A model generated the notes under the pieces. It had not been told where the DNA came from. It did not search any database and saw nothing but the letters and a program-made list of their open reading frames with translations. This document shows positions 51,771 through 61,305 of a DNA stretch of 64,000 nucleotides, piece after piece (position 1 is the stretch's first letter; every line of letters begins with the position of its first letter). The position numbers and the translations under genes were made by a program. This DNA is from Terriglobia bacterium (GTDB lineage: Bacteria > Acidobacteriota > Terriglobia > Terriglobales > Acidobacteriaceae), in contig JAIQGE010000018.1 of the NCBI GenBank assembly GCA_020072815.1, forward strand, positions 79,347-143,346, in the 5' to 3' direction.

Positions 51771-52300
51771 TACTGTGAACTGGAGAGCATGTAGCCGACC
51801 CCGCGGGCCGTATGAATCAACGGCTTTTCAAAGCCGTGATCAATCTTCTGCCGCAGGTAGTTGATGTACACGTCCACAATGTTGGTGAGCCCTTCAAAAC
51901 CCAGGTTCCAGACGTGCACCACCACCATGGTGCGGGTGACGGTGCGGCCGGCGAGCAGGGCGTGCAGCCGTGCTAGAAGTTCTTCAAAGGAGAAAGGCTT
52001 TACCAGGTAATCGTCGGCGCCCGCTTGCAGCCCGCATACGCGGTCGGCTACGTCTTTGCGCGCGCTCAGAAGGAGGATACGGATGTTGGAGCCCGACTTC
52101 CTCAGCTTCTTAAGGACGGTGATGCCGTCCAGTTTGGGTAGGTTCCAGTCGAGAATGATTGCGTCGTAATCAATCTCCGTGGCTAGTTGCAGGCCTTCCT
52201 CTCCGTCGCCTGCCAAATCGACAGCAAAGTGGTCTGCTTCCAGACCCTTTACCAGTGTACGTGCAACTTTCGGTTCGTCCTCAATGACCAGGATCCGCAT
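51770..52300 (-). CDS. OmpR-family response regulator with internally truncated DNA-binding domain
   Basis: A 176-residue protein; normal members have about 225. The receiver is complete: acidic pair at 7-8, phosphoacceptor Asp51 in IILDWNLP, Ser79 and Lys101 in YLVKPFS. After ALLAGR (about 115-119) it jumps directly to TVTRTMVVVHVWNLGFEGLTN and continues normally to HTARGVGYML. The usual four-stranded N-terminal sheet and first helix of the winged-helix domain, about 50 residues, are absent, in frame. The recognition helix and wing remain. The ATG has GGGAGG upstream. Either a natural variant or a deletion. Confidence 0.88.
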   Translation of the reverse strand: MRILVIEDEPKVARTLVKGLEADHFAVDLAGDGEEGLQLATEIDYDAIILDWNLPKLDGITVLKKLRKSGSNIRILLLSARKDVADRVCGLQAGADDYLVKPFSFEELLARLHALLAGRTVTRTMVVVHVWNLGFEGLTNIVDVYINYLRQKIDHGFEKPLIHTARGVGYMLSSSQ

Positions 52301-52852
52301 ATTTCCACCTCCCGCTTCGGTGGAAGCAATTGTCACCGAATCTCGTTCCTCGGTGTACAACGGCCCATCCGCTTTGTATGACTTCAGAAACCTTAGTTCC
52401 GTCGCTGCTGTAGCCATCAGCGACCCCGGAAGAAGAACATAGTTTCTTACAGTCTAATTGTGATGTGAAACCCCAGACCGTTTCACTTATCTTCTTGCCT
52501 GTTCGCCCACATAGTCGTCGTCCACTGCGCTAATTTGCAGTCAGTTCAGCGATTGGACATGAATGGGCGTGCACTATAGTACACATTCTTCCCCAAAATG
52601 GAACCAGTTTTTATACTGCCCTTTTGGGTTTTTTGCACTTGTTGCTCGACCGGACCAGCTTGCCCAGAGCGGCGACAATCGCATCTTTTGGCTGATCTGT
52701 GGTACATGCAGCGGAGCGATATTAGTACATGTACTTTGAAAGTACAATACTTTTTTTTAATCTCACGTTAATCGGATGATTGGGCCGGGATCAGATCGCC
52801 AATGGTTTATGAAATCTTTATATATCAATCGGTTAGGATGGCTTTGCAGCCT
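52301..52852. other. Intergenic region, promoter of the two-component operon
   Basis: 552 bases without a gene. AT-rich and with several GTAC-centred palindromes toward the right side (annotated separately). The minus-strand promoter of the regulator-kinase operon should lie within the left part. Confidence 0.5.
52701..52746. promoter_or_regulatory. Cluster of GTAC palindromes
   Basis: GGTACATG at 52701, the perfect 12-bp palindrome AGTACATGTACT at 52724-52735 and AGTACA at 52741-52746; another AGTACA lies at 52578-52583. The grouping suggests a binding site for a dimeric regulator, perhaps of the adjacent two-component operon. No matching regulator is identified. Confidence 0.35.
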
Positions 52853-52874
52853 TCAAAAAAGCCCCAGCTGGGGG
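52852..52874 (-). terminator. Terminator overlapping the 3' end of the radical SAM gene
   Basis: On the minus strand CCCC-AGCT-GGGG is followed by CTTTTTTGA, and flanking CAAA/TTTG can add pairs. The hairpin and U-run are the last codons of the gene, coding for PQLGLF and stop. Confidence 0.6.
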
Positions 52875-53857
52875 TTTGAGGCTTCTTTCGTCGTTCGCGA
52901 AGTCGCTCCATCTTGCGGAAAACGTTCACCAACACCCCATTTTTCGCGGTATTTCAGCATTAGAGCGGTGATGCGCTGCTGGTACTCGCGCGGCAAAAAC
53001 GCTCTCCCGGCAAACCGCTTCTGGTATGACGAAACAAGTCTGGGGAAATGCTGCTGCAGGAACGGCATGAAGACTCTTTCCGCGCACGGTTTCAAGAAAA
53101 GTGGATTGGCGAATACAAAAGCGGCCCCTACGCCGGCCGCAGCTTTGGCCAGCTCTTCCAGATCCGCCGGAGAATCGGTAAGGCCGGGCAGCACCGGAGC
53201 GCAATTGACGCCCGCGCGAACACCGGCGTCCACCAGGCGTTTGACGGCTTGCAAACGCAGATCAGGACGCGGCGCCCGAGGTTCTAATAGGCGCGCCAAT
53301 TCTGCGTTCAGGGTGGTGATGGTCACGCAGATGGTCAGCCGATTGTTCCGCGCGATCTCCTGCAGCAGTTCAACGTCGCGCAGAATGAGAGTTGATTTGG
53401 TTACCAGGCCCAGTCCCAGCCCGCGGTGCTGTGCCAGTTCCTGCAGGATGGCGCGGGTGATTTCGAATCTCTTTTCCGCCGGCTGATAAGGGTCGGTGGC
53501 GGTGCCTATGGCGATGTCCTGTCCCGCACGGACCTTCTTGAGTTCGCGGCGCAGCACATGCCCGGTGTGCTGCTTGACGTAAATCTTGCGTTCGAAATCG
53601 CGGGCATCTCGCAGCTCCATAAACTCGTGGGTGTAGCGGGCATAGCAGTAGTGGCAGCCGAATTCGCAACCGCGATACGGATTGATCATCCAGGCAAAGG
53701 GCACGCTCCGCGAGTTGCAGCGCGCCAGCAGCGTGCGGTTCTCCAGCGTGATGTATTCGACCTGATGACCGTCGGCCAGAGCTTCGCCTTGGGCGGCCAG
53801 TTTGGCGATGCCCACCAAAGGCTGTTGGGGCTCGAGTTGGGGGAAGAGGGAGGCCAC
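52853..53857 (-). CDS. PA0069-type radical SAM protein
   Basis: A 334-residue radical SAM enzyme. The cluster motif is intact: YRGCEFGCHYCYARYTHEF (Cys, three residues, Cys, two residues, Cys). The early LENRTLLARCNSRSVPFAWMINPY and IGTATDPYQPAEK segments are typical of the Rv2578c/PA0069 family, related to spore photoproduct lyase. The substrate is unknown. The start is a GTG; C-terminal residues overlap its terminator. Confidence 0.92.
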   Translation of the reverse strand: MASLFPQLEPQQPLVGIAKLAAQGEALADGHQVEYITLENRTLLARCNSRSVPFAWMINPYRGCEFGCHYCYARYTHEFMELRDARDFERKIYVKQHTGHVLRRELKKVRAGQDIAIGTATDPYQPAEKRFEITRAILQELAQHRGLGLGLVTKSTLILRDVELLQEIARNNRLTICVTITTLNAELARLLEPRAPRPDLRLQAVKRLVDAGVRAGVNCAPVLPGLTDSPADLEELAKAAAGVGAAFVFANPLFLKPCAERVFMPFLQQHFPRLVSSYQKRFAGRAFLPREYQQRITALMLKYREKWGVGERFPQDGATSRTTKEASNPQLGLF

Positions 53858-53936
53858 GGGACATTTCGTATTTTATTCGCTCTAATTAGGATAGCGCAGC
53901 GGCGGTGAGCTTTGCAAGGCAATTTCTCTTGGAGGG

Positions 53937-54683
53937 TTAACTCAGGAGCAGACTGGCCGCTGCACGGTCGGCGATCCACAACAGGCGGCCGTTTGCTGGA
54001 TTCACTTGTCGCGCGGGGAATCGCATGCCATTCGCGGAAGCAAAGGCGTCCCGCATGATTTGTGCTTTGCCCGCCCCGGAGACCAGAAAGACCACGTTGG
54101 CGGCGCGGTTCAGGACAGGCAGCGTCAGCGTGATGCGCTCACCCTTCTGCGTTGTCGGGTTGGCGACGACCAGGCGCGCATTTTCGTTCAGAGCAGGACT
54201 GCCGGGAAATAGGGAAGCGGTGTGGCCGTCGTCGCCCATGCCCAAGAGGATGAGGTCGAAGCGGGGCCACTCGCCCGGCTGCACCTGAAAAAACTCGCGC
54301 AACGCGGATTCGTATTGGGCGGCGGCTGCGGGGGCGTCCAGCTCGGCGCGTACGCGATGCACGTTGGCTTCCGGGATAGGCGCCTTGCTGACCAGGGTTT
54401 CGCGGACCATACGGTAGTTACTGTCAGGGTGGTCGGGCGGAACGTGACGTTCGTCGCCGAAGAAGAGGTGGATCTTGTCCCAAGGCAGCTTCCCGGCTGG
54501 TTCCTTCGCCAGCAACTCATAGACTCCGCGCGGGGTGTTGCCGCCGGCCAGGGCCACCGCGAACCGCCCAGACTGCGCAATCGCGGCGTGCGCGCAAGTG
54601 CAGAATTCATCAACAGCGTTGCGGTTCAGGCCGGCGGCGTCAGGTACCACACGCAGGTAGTCGGGCTTGGTTGGGGGAGCCAT
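53937..54683 (-). CDS. pgl: 6-phosphogluconolactonase
   Basis: A 248-residue SugarNAGisomerase/NagB-fold hydrolase of the DevB type. VALAGGNTPRGVYELLA, the LFFGDERHVPPDHPDSNYRMVRETL block and ILLGMGDDGHTASLFPG are diagnostic. Hydrolyses 6-phosphogluconolactone to 6-phosphogluconate. The ATG follows GAGG by nine bases; an in-frame TTG just upstream is too close to that site. Last gene of the pentose-phosphate operon. Confidence 0.94.
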   Translation of the reverse strand: MAPPTKPDYLRVVPDAAGLNRNAVDEFCTCAHAAIAQSGRFAVALAGGNTPRGVYELLAKEPAGKLPWDKIHLFFGDERHVPPDHPDSNYRMVRETLVSKAPIPEANVHRVRAELDAPAAAAQYESALREFFQVQPGEWPRFDLILLGMGDDGHTASLFPGSPALNENARLVVANPTTQKGERITLTLPVLNRAANVVFLVSGAGKAQIMRDAFASANGMRFPARQVNPANGRLLWIADRAAASLLLS

Positions 54684-54713
54684 GGGACGCAATCCTCAAA
54701 CAACAGCGAGTTT

Positions 54714-55757
54714 TCAACCGGCGGTAGAATCCAATTTCGCGGACGGCATTACGCTGGGCCGTTCTTTCGAAAGAGCGCCGAGCAGGGCCCAGCGCGCCGC
54801 GCCGATGAGCCCCACTTTATCATTGGTGATCACCTTGACCGGGACCTTCTCCAGCAGCGGTTGCATGCGTCCTTTGGAAATGAACGCCCGCAAAAATGCT
54901 TCTTCCTGCAGCTTGGGCAAAATCTTGGTGGCGATGCCTCCGCTCACGAAGACTCCGGCGGTGGCCAGAAAACGCAGCGCCAGATTGCCCGCTTCCGCGC
55001 CGTACGCGGCGATGAAAATGTCCAGGCTGCGTTCACAGATCGCCGCTTTTGCTTCCATGCCAAGTTCTGAGATCAGCGCGGATGCGTCGGCAGCCTGTGT
55101 GAGTTGGTCGCGCAGCCACGCGGGTTCCGGTTCGCTTCCAGAGTCGCGCAGAAAGTCGTAGATGTTCTTCAAGCCTGGGCCGGAGAGGACGCGTTCCCAG
55201 CTTACATGGCCGAATTTTTTCGCCAGATACTGATACAACCGACTTTCCAAATCGTTGTTGGGAGAAAAATCTGCGTGGCCGCCTTCGCAGGCAAAAGGTT
55301 GGCGGCGCGTGCCGTCCCAATAGAGTCCGGCTTCGCCGAGGCCCGTTCCCGCGGCAATCAGCGCGGCGTTGCCTTCACCTGGTTCCGCGGAATTCAGGGA
55401 AACAAAGTCAGCGGCCGCCAGCCCATCAATGCCGGACGCGTGCGCCGCCAGATCATTGATCAACGCCACGTGGGCCAGACCAAGTTGCTGCTGGAGTTGC
55501 GAAGCATCCACCGTCCAGGGCAAATTGGAAACTTTAGCTTTTCCACCGACCACCGGACCGGCGATGCCGAAGCACGCAGCGCTCACGTTTGCGCTTAGGC
55601 TCTTCACGAAGTCGCTGACAATGTCTTCCAGTCCCGAGTAATCGCGGCTGGGATAGATCTTTTCCACCGCCAGGCGTAACGGCCCGGCGTCGGACTGGAA
55701 CAAAGCGAGCCGGGTGTTGGTTCCGCCGATATCGCCGGCCAGAATCGTCGTCGCCAT
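54714..55757 (-). CDS. glk: Glucokinase
   Basis: A 347-residue Glk-family hexokinase. Phosphate loop LAGDIGGTNTRLALF at the start, IAGPVVGGKAKVSNLPW, LINDLAAHASGI with the catalytic Asp, AGTGLGEAGL, and GGHADFSP follow in the expected order. Makes glucose-6-phosphate for the neighbouring Zwf. The ATG overlaps the zwf stop (TAATG). Confidence 0.94.
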   Translation of the reverse strand: MATTILAGDIGGTNTRLALFQSDAGPLRLAVEKIYPSRDYSGLEDIVSDFVKSLSANVSAACFGIAGPVVGGKAKVSNLPWTVDASQLQQQLGLAHVALINDLAAHASGIDGLAAADFVSLNSAEPGEGNAALIAAGTGLGEAGLYWDGTRRQPFACEGGHADFSPNNDLESRLYQYLAKKFGHVSWERVLSGPGLKNIYDFLRDSGSEPEPAWLRDQLTQAADASALISELGMEAKAAICERSLDIFIAAYGAEAGNLALRFLATAGVFVSGGIATKILPKLQEEAFLRAFISKGRMQPLLEKVPVKVITNDKVGLIGAARWALLGALSKERPSVMPSAKLDSTAG

Positions 55758-57358
55758 TATTGCGGGATCTTTCTCCAGGAACGTTCATCGCGGGCGACGA
55801 TGTCGTCGGCTTCCTTGGGTCCCCAGGAGCCGGAGGCGTAGTTGGGGAAGCTGCGCGGGGGCAGGGCTTTCCATACGTCGAGAATGGGATTCACCACGCT
55901 CCATCCGGCCTCCACCATGTCCGCGCGCTGGAAGAGCGTTTGATCGCCCATGATGCCGTCATAGAGCAGGACTTCATACCCGGTATTGGGGGTGACGCCG
56001 AAATAATCCGCGTAGTTGAACTCCATCTGTACCGGGCCCACGCGCATCTGCGCGCCTGGAATTTTCGCGCCAAAGCTCATCGAGATACCTTCACTCGGCG
56101 CGATGTTCATGATCAGCTCGTTGGGTTTGAGGCTGCTGACCGGCGTATCGCGGAACAGGACCAGCGGCGCACGCTTGAATTGAATGGCGATCTCCGTATG
56201 CCGCGCCGCCAGCCGTTTTCCTGTTCGTAAATAGAACGGGACGCCCGCCCATCGCCAATTATCAATGAGCAGCTTGAGCGCAACGAAGGTCTCCGTACGG
56301 GAATCCGCAGGCACGCCTTGCTCGGTGCGGTAGGCGGGCAGGCGTTCATCGCCGGCCAGGCCTTCGCCATATTGTCCTCGCACAGCCTGTTGCAGCACGT
56401 CGTCGCCGCTCAGTGGCTGAATGGCGTGCAGGATCTTGGATTGCTCGTCATGCACCGCGTCCGGGCTGAAGGAAATGGGCGGCTCCATGGTGGTGAGCGA
56501 TAGCAACTGCAAAATATGGTTGGGGACCATGTCGCGCAGCGTGCCGGCGGTGTCAAAGTATCCGCCGCGCTGCTCCACGCCTACGGTCTCCGCCACCATG
56601 ATCTGGATGTGGTCCACATACCGCCGGTTCCAAGTAGGCTCAAAGATGCCGTTGCTGAAGCGGAACACCAAAATGTTTTGGACGGTCTCTTTTCCCAGAT
56701 AGTGGTCAATGCGGAAAATCTGTCCTTCCGTGAGGACTTTGCGCACCTGGCGGTTGAGCGCTCGCGCCGATTCCAGATCGCTGCCAAAGGGTTTTTCGAA
56801 GACCACCCTGCGCCACTGGCCGTCTTTTTCACAGGCCAGGCCGGCAGTGCCCAGGCGGTCGGTGATGTCGCCGAAGAAAACCGGGCTGGTAGCGAGGTAG
56901 AAGAAGTAGTTGCCGTGAGTATTGTGGTTCTTGTCGGCCTCGGCCAGCGCCTGCGCCAGGCGGGTGTACATGGCGGGATCATCGAAAGCGCCGGAGACGT
57001 AATACAGGCGGCGCAGGAGCCAATCGCGCAGATCGTTGTCCACGCTCCCGGTGGCGAAGCTTTGCAGCTTCTGTCCCATCAGTTGCCGGAACTGGTCGGC
57101 GGAGTAGTCGCTGCGTCCCACGCAGACAATGGCGAACTCACGCGAAAGCAGCTTGCTCTTGGCCAGGTTGTACAGCGCAGGGAAGAGCTTGCGCGCGGTG
57201 AGGTCCCCGGTGGCGCCAAAGATCACCATCACGCACGGGACGGTTTGCCGCGGCGGCGGAGCAGCCTGTGCATTGGCGTTGGCTTTTGCATTATTTAGGG
57301 CGACCGGCGTTTGTTCTGTCTGTGGCACGAGTGCGTTCGCTCCGGAGGCGGAGATCAA
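55757..57358 (-). CDS. zwf: Glucose-6-phosphate 1-dehydrogenase
   Basis: A 533-residue enzyme. NADP loop [12 protein letters not shown] after an about 40-residue Asn/Ala/Gln-rich N-terminal extension, EKPFGSD, and the active site [13 protein letters not shown] with the catalytic His. The first committed step of the pentose-phosphate route. The start is a TTG with GAGG close by; the extension is not conserved in kind, and a downstream start cannot be excluded. Confidence 0.95.
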   Translation of the reverse strand: MISASGANALVPQTEQTPVALNNAKANANAQAAPPPRQTVPCVMVIFGATGDLTARKLFPALYNLAKSKLLSREFAIVCVGRSDYSADQFRQLMGQKLQSFATGSVDNDLRDWLLRRLYYVSGAFDDPAMYTRLAQALAEADKNHNTHGNYFFYLATSPVFFGDITDRLGTAGLACEKDGQWRRVVFEKPFGSDLESARALNRQVRKVLTEGQIFRIDHYLGKETVQNILVFRFSNGIFEPTWNRRYVDHIQIMVAETVGVEQRGGYFDTAGTLRDMVPNHILQLLSLTTMEPPISFSPDAVHDEQSKILHAIQPLSGDDVLQQAVRGQYGEGLAGDERLPAYRTEQGVPADSRTETFVALKLLIDNWRWAGVPFYLRTGKRLAARHTEIAIQFKRAPLVLFRDTPVSSLKPNELIMNIAPSEGISMSFGAKIPGAQMRVGPVQMEFNYADYFGVTPNTGYEVLLYDGIMGDQTLFQRADMVEAGWSVVNPILDVWKALPPRSFPNYASGSWGPKEADDIVARDERSWRKIPQ

Positions 57359-57380
57359 TCCTGGCCTCTATCTGTTATCT

Positions 57381-58361
57381 TCATTTTTTTGGCGATTCCA
57401 CGTGGCCGCCAAACTTCTGGCGCATGGCGCTGAGCATTTTCTCCGCGAAGGTGTGCTCCTGGCGCGATCGAAAGCGCGTATATAGCGCTACTGAAAGCAC
57501 GTCGGCCGGCACGGCTTCATCTATTGCGGCCATGATGGTCCAGCGGCCTTCGCCGGAATCCTGCACAAAGCCTTCGTATTCGGAAAGTGTGGGATTCTCC
57601 GCCAGCGCCATCGCTGTCAGGTCCAGCAGCCATGACGACACCACACTGCCTCGCCGCCATACTTCCGCGATGTCCGGCAGATTCAAGTCGTAGCGATAAT
57701 CTTTGTTGAGCTGGTCCGAACTGGCATTGCGGAAGATGTCAAAGCCCTCGGCGTACGCCTGCATCAGGCCGTATTCGATTCCGTTGTGCACCATCTTCAC
57801 AAAGTGGCCGGCGCCGGACGGTCCGCAATAGATGTAGCCCAGCTCGGACGTGCCGCCCAGCTTCTCGCGTCCGGGCGTGCGGGGAATGTCTCCGATGCCT
57901 GGGGCCAGCGTTCGGAAGATGGGATCAAGGCGGTCAAACGCCTCATTGGGTCCGCCGATCATCATGCAGTAGCCGCGGTCCAGTCCCCAAACGCCGCCGC
58001 TGGTGCCCACGTCAATGTAGTGAATGCCGCGGTCTTTCAGTTGCTGCGAGCGCCGCACGTCGTCTTTGAAATAAGAATTGCCGCCGTCAATGATTGTGTC
58101 TCCGGCTTCAAACTTCTGGGCCAGCGCGTTGACGGTTTGTTCGGTGGGGTCGCCCGCGGGAACCATGATCCATGCCGCGCGCGGCTTGGTCAGCTTGGCG
58201 ACGAAATCGTCGAGCGACGCCGAGCCGATGGCGCCTTCGTTCGCCAGCGCGGCGACGTTCTGCGGGTTGAGATCAGAGACCACGCACTGGTGGCCGCCGC
58301 GAAGCAGCCGTCGCACCATGTTGGCGCCCATGCGGCCCAGACCGACCATTCCTAGTTGCAT
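57381..58361 (-). CDS. gnd: 6-phosphogluconate dehydrogenase, decarboxylating (short form)
   Basis: A 326-residue enzyme of the short (YqeC/GndA-like) class; the long class has about 470 residues. The dinucleotide loop [16 protein letters not shown] begins at residue 4, then VSDLNP, which favours [24 protein letters not shown] and the catalytic [20 protein letters not shown] are intact. GAAGGA precedes the ATG. Converts 6-phosphogluconate to ribulose-5-phosphate. Confidence 0.94.
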   Translation of the reverse strand: MQLGMVGLGRMGANMVRRLLRGGHQCVVSDLNPQNVAALANEGAIGSASLDDFVAKLTKPRAAWIMVPAGDPTEQTVNALAQKFEAGDTIIDGGNSYFKDDVRRSQQLKDRGIHYIDVGTSGGVWGLDRGYCMMIGGPNEAFDRLDPIFRTLAPGIGDIPRTPGREKLGGTSELGYIYCGPSGAGHFVKMVHNGIEYGLMQAYAEGFDIFRNASSDQLNKDYRYDLNLPDIAEVWRRGSVVSSWLLDLTAMALAENPTLSEYEGFVQDSGEGRWTIMAAIDEAVPADVLSVALYTRFRSRQEHTFAEKMLSAMRQKFGGHVESPKK

Positions 58362-58395
58362 TCGTTCGTCCTTCGGTTCGGAATTTCAGAAAGAA

Positions 58396-61305
58396 CTAGT
58401 CCAGCGCCGCATCTATCGCCTTCCCCATCTTCTCCAGCCCGACCTTTACGTCTTTCCCCAAGTGCACTCGCAGGGCGCGGCGGTTGCGATCCGCCAGGAC
58501 CTGGAAGTCGCCGCGCGCTTGCGCCGCTTTCACCACGCCAAACGTGTATTTCTGGCCGGGGACGGGCAGGTCCACGGCGTCATCGCAGGTGATTTGCAGG
58601 AAGACGCCGCTGTTGGGACCGCCTTTGTACGCCTGTCCGGTGGAGTGCAGGAAGCGTGGACCAAAGCCCAAGCACGTGGCGACGTGCTGGCGGTCGCGGA
58701 CCATATGGCGCATGACCTGCAAGCTGTCCTCGTGCTCACGGTTCATCTCGATGTAAGCCAACAGCGCCATGTAATCCCCGGCGTCCAACTGGCCCAGATG
58801 CGCGCGCAACACGCTCTCCAGATTGAAGTGTCCGGCGGCGAGTTTCTTTAGCTTCTGCGCATTGCGATCGTCAGCAAACAGCTTGATGCCGTCTTCTTCC
58901 AGCAACGCGGTCTCCGCGGGAAGCTTGCCGGACGTCTCATATTCTGAAGTCAGCTGCTTGGTGGCAGTTTTGCGGGCTTCCACGTCCGGCTGGTTGAAGG
59001 CGTTGATGCCCAGGATGGACCCGGCCACCGCGGTCGCAATCTCCCAGCGGAAGAATTCCTGGCCAATATCGTAGATGTCGGCAATATCAATCCTGACCAC
59101 CGGCTGCGCGGCTTTCCTCAGGGCTTCCAGGGCAGCTTCTTGCGCAGCGTCCACGCCGCTGGCCAGGCGCAAATAGACGAACACGCGATCACTGCCGTAC
59201 ACCGGCGGCGCGCCGAGCTTCTCGCGGTCCACTGGAATAAGTCCTTTGCCTTGCTTGCCCGTGCTCTCCGCCAAAAGCTGCTCCAGCCACGCGCCCAGAT
59301 CGTAGATGGCCGGCGAAGCAACGATGGTGACCTTGTTGCGCCCCTGGTTGGCCAGCGTTCCCAGGATCGCGCCCAGTACAGCGCCTGGATTCTGCTCCAC
59401 CGGCACGCTGCCGGCGCAGGCTCGGACCATTTGCTCCGTGCGGTCCAGCAGGTGATTGAGATTAAGCCCCATCACCGCGGCAGGCACCAGGCCAAAGTTA
59501 GACAGCGCCGAATATCGCCCACCGATGCTGGGAACGCCGAAAAAGATCTTGCAGAAGCGGTCCGTCTCGGCGACCTGTTGCATCTTGGAGCCAGGATCGG
59601 TGATGGCGACAAATTGCTTGCCCGCGTTCTCTTTGCCTACAACCTGCTGCACGCGGTCGAAGAAGTATTGCTTGAAGATGTTGGGCTCCAGCGTGCTGCC
59701 TGATTTGCTGGCGACAATGAACAGCGTTTTGGCGATATCAATCTGGCTTTCGACGGCCTTGACCTGCGCCGGGTCGGTGGAGTCCAGCACATGCAGCTCG
59801 GGATGGCCGGGCTGCTTGCCGAAGGTCAGCTTCAGTACTTCCGGACACAAGCTCGATCCGCCCATGCCCAGAAGCAAGGCGTGGGTGAATCCGGCTTTGG
59901 CAGCGTCGTCCGCAACGGCGGTAAACTGCTGCTGCAAGGCTGCGCGATCATCCAAAACGTGCAGCCAGCCGAGCCACTTGTCCTCGTCGCTCTTGCTCCA
60001 CAGGGACGCGTCGCCCTTCCACAGGCGGTTCATCTTGTCGTTCAATTGCCAGTCTTTGAGCGTGGCGTCCACGGCTTGCTTGAGTTGCGCGGGAAAATCA
60101 GCGTATTTGGGGACCGCCGCAGCGGTGGGCGCTGACGGAACGGACTTCTTGGCTTCCACCGCCGCCAGCAGCTTGGTGAAAGCGTCATCGAACAGCTTGA
60201 TGCCGTCGTCCAGCAATTTCTCCGTAACTTCCTGCATGGAGATGCCGGCGGTCTCCAGGCTGGCCATAGTGCGGTCAGCGGCGGACAAGTCACGGTCAAT
60301 GGTGCGCTCCACGCGGCCGTGATCGCGGAAGGCGTCAAGGGTCACCGGAGGAATGGTGTTCACCGTCTCCGGGCCAATCAACTGGTCCACGTACAGCACG
60401 TCAGAGTAGTCAGGATTCTTGGTGCCGGTGCTGGCCCACAGCAGGCGCTGGGTCTGTGCGCCGCGCGAGGCCAGGGCCTTCCACCGCGGTCCGGAGAACA
60501 GTTGACCATACTTGTGATACGCCTGCTTGGCGTTGGCGATGGCCACTTTCCCCAGCAGGCCTTGCAACAATAACTTTTCCTGCGGGCTGCTTACATTCTT
60601 GAGCCGGGCGGCGACAATGGAGTCCACCAGGGTGTCAATGCGGCTGACAAAGAAGCTGGCCACGCTGGCGATCTTGCTCACGTCCCCGCCGGCGTTATGC
60701 AGAATCTCCAGGCCGTCAATGAAGGCTTCCGCTACGCGCTCGTAGGCTTCCTGCGCGAACAGCAGCGTGATGTTGATGTTAAGGCCTTCGCCCGTCAGCT
60801 GGCGGATCGCCGGGACGCCTTCCGGCGTGCCGGGAACTTTGATCATCAGGTTCTCGCGATTCACCGCCTTCCACAGGCGGCGCGCTTCATCAATGGTCCC
60901 TTGGGTGTTGCGTGCCAGGGTAGGCGAAACTTCCAGGCTCACGTAGCCATCGCGGCGGCTGGTCGCTTGATATACGGGGCGGAGCAGATCGGCGGCGCCC
61001 TGTATGTCACGAATCGCAACGCGTTCAAAGATTTCTGCGGCGCTTAGCCCCTGGGCGCGCAGTTGCTCCAGAAAGTCAGCGTAGTCCTTGCTGCCGGTGA
61101 TGGCTTTTTCGAAGATCGCCGGATTTGACGTCATGCCGCGCAGGCCGTCTTCGCTGATCAACCGCTGCAGCTCGCCGTTGAGGAGAAGATCGCGGCGGAT
61201 GTAATCCAGCCACACCGACTGGCCGAGTTCCTGCAGCTGCAACAGGGGATTGGCGTGGACCACGCTGCTTGATGGATTCTTGTCAACGGTAGGTACAGGA
61301 TTCAT
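58396..61305 (-). CDS. tal-pgi: Transaldolase/glucose-6-phosphate isomerase fusion
   Basis: A 969-residue bifunctional protein. Residues about 15-385 are transaldolase (SVWLDYIRRDLL, GMTSNPAIFEKAI, and the Schiff-base lysine in LMIKVPGTPEG). Residues about 405-960 are glucose-6-phosphate isomerase of the short type (LLGMGGSSLCPEVL, FIVASKSGSTLEPN, GGRYSALSNFGLVPA, QPDVEARK). The two halves are joined by an Ala/Pro-rich linker. Such fusions are known in a few phyla, including Acidobacteriota and some Actinobacteria. Links non-oxidative and upper-glycolytic steps. AAGGAG precedes the ATG, which overlaps the rpiB stop. Confidence 0.95.
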   Translation of the reverse strand: MNPVPTVDKNPSSSVVHANPLLQLQELGQSVWLDYIRRDLLLNGELQRLISEDGLRGMTSNPAIFEKAITGSKDYADFLEQLRAQGLSAAEIFERVAIRDIQGAADLLRPVYQATSRRDGYVSLEVSPTLARNTQGTIDEARRLWKAVNRENLMIKVPGTPEGVPAIRQLTGEGLNINITLLFAQEAYERVAEAFIDGLEILHNAGGDVSKIASVASFFVSRIDTLVDSIVAARLKNVSSPQEKLLLQGLLGKVAIANAKQAYHKYGQLFSGPRWKALASRGAQTQRLLWASTGTKNPDYSDVLYVDQLIGPETVNTIPPVTLDAFRDHGRVERTIDRDLSAADRTMASLETAGISMQEVTEKLLDDGIKLFDDAFTKLLAAVEAKKSVPSAPTAAAVPKYADFPAQLKQAVDATLKDWQLNDKMNRLWKGDASLWSKSDEDKWLGWLHVLDDRAALQQQFTAVADDAAKAGFTHALLLGMGGSSLCPEVLKLTFGKQPGHPELHVLDSTDPAQVKAVESQIDIAKTLFIVASKSGSTLEPNIFKQYFFDRVQQVVGKENAGKQFVAITDPGSKMQQVAETDRFCKIFFGVPSIGGRYSALSNFGLVPAAVMGLNLNHLLDRTEQMVRACAGSVPVEQNPGAVLGAILGTLANQGRNKVTIVASPAIYDLGAWLEQLLAESTGKQGKGLIPVDREKLGAPPVYGSDRVFVYLRLASGVDAAQEAALEALRKAAQPVVRIDIADIYDIGQEFFRWEIATAVAGSILGINAFNQPDVEARKTATKQLTSEYETSGKLPAETALLEEDGIKLFADDRNAQKLKKLAAGHFNLESVLRAHLGQLDAGDYMALLAYIEMNREHEDSLQVMRHMVRDRQHVATCLGFGPRFLHSTGQAYKGGPNSGVFLQITCDDAVDLPVPGQKYTFGVVKAAQARGDFQVLADRNRRALRVHLGKDVKVGLEKMGKAIDAALD

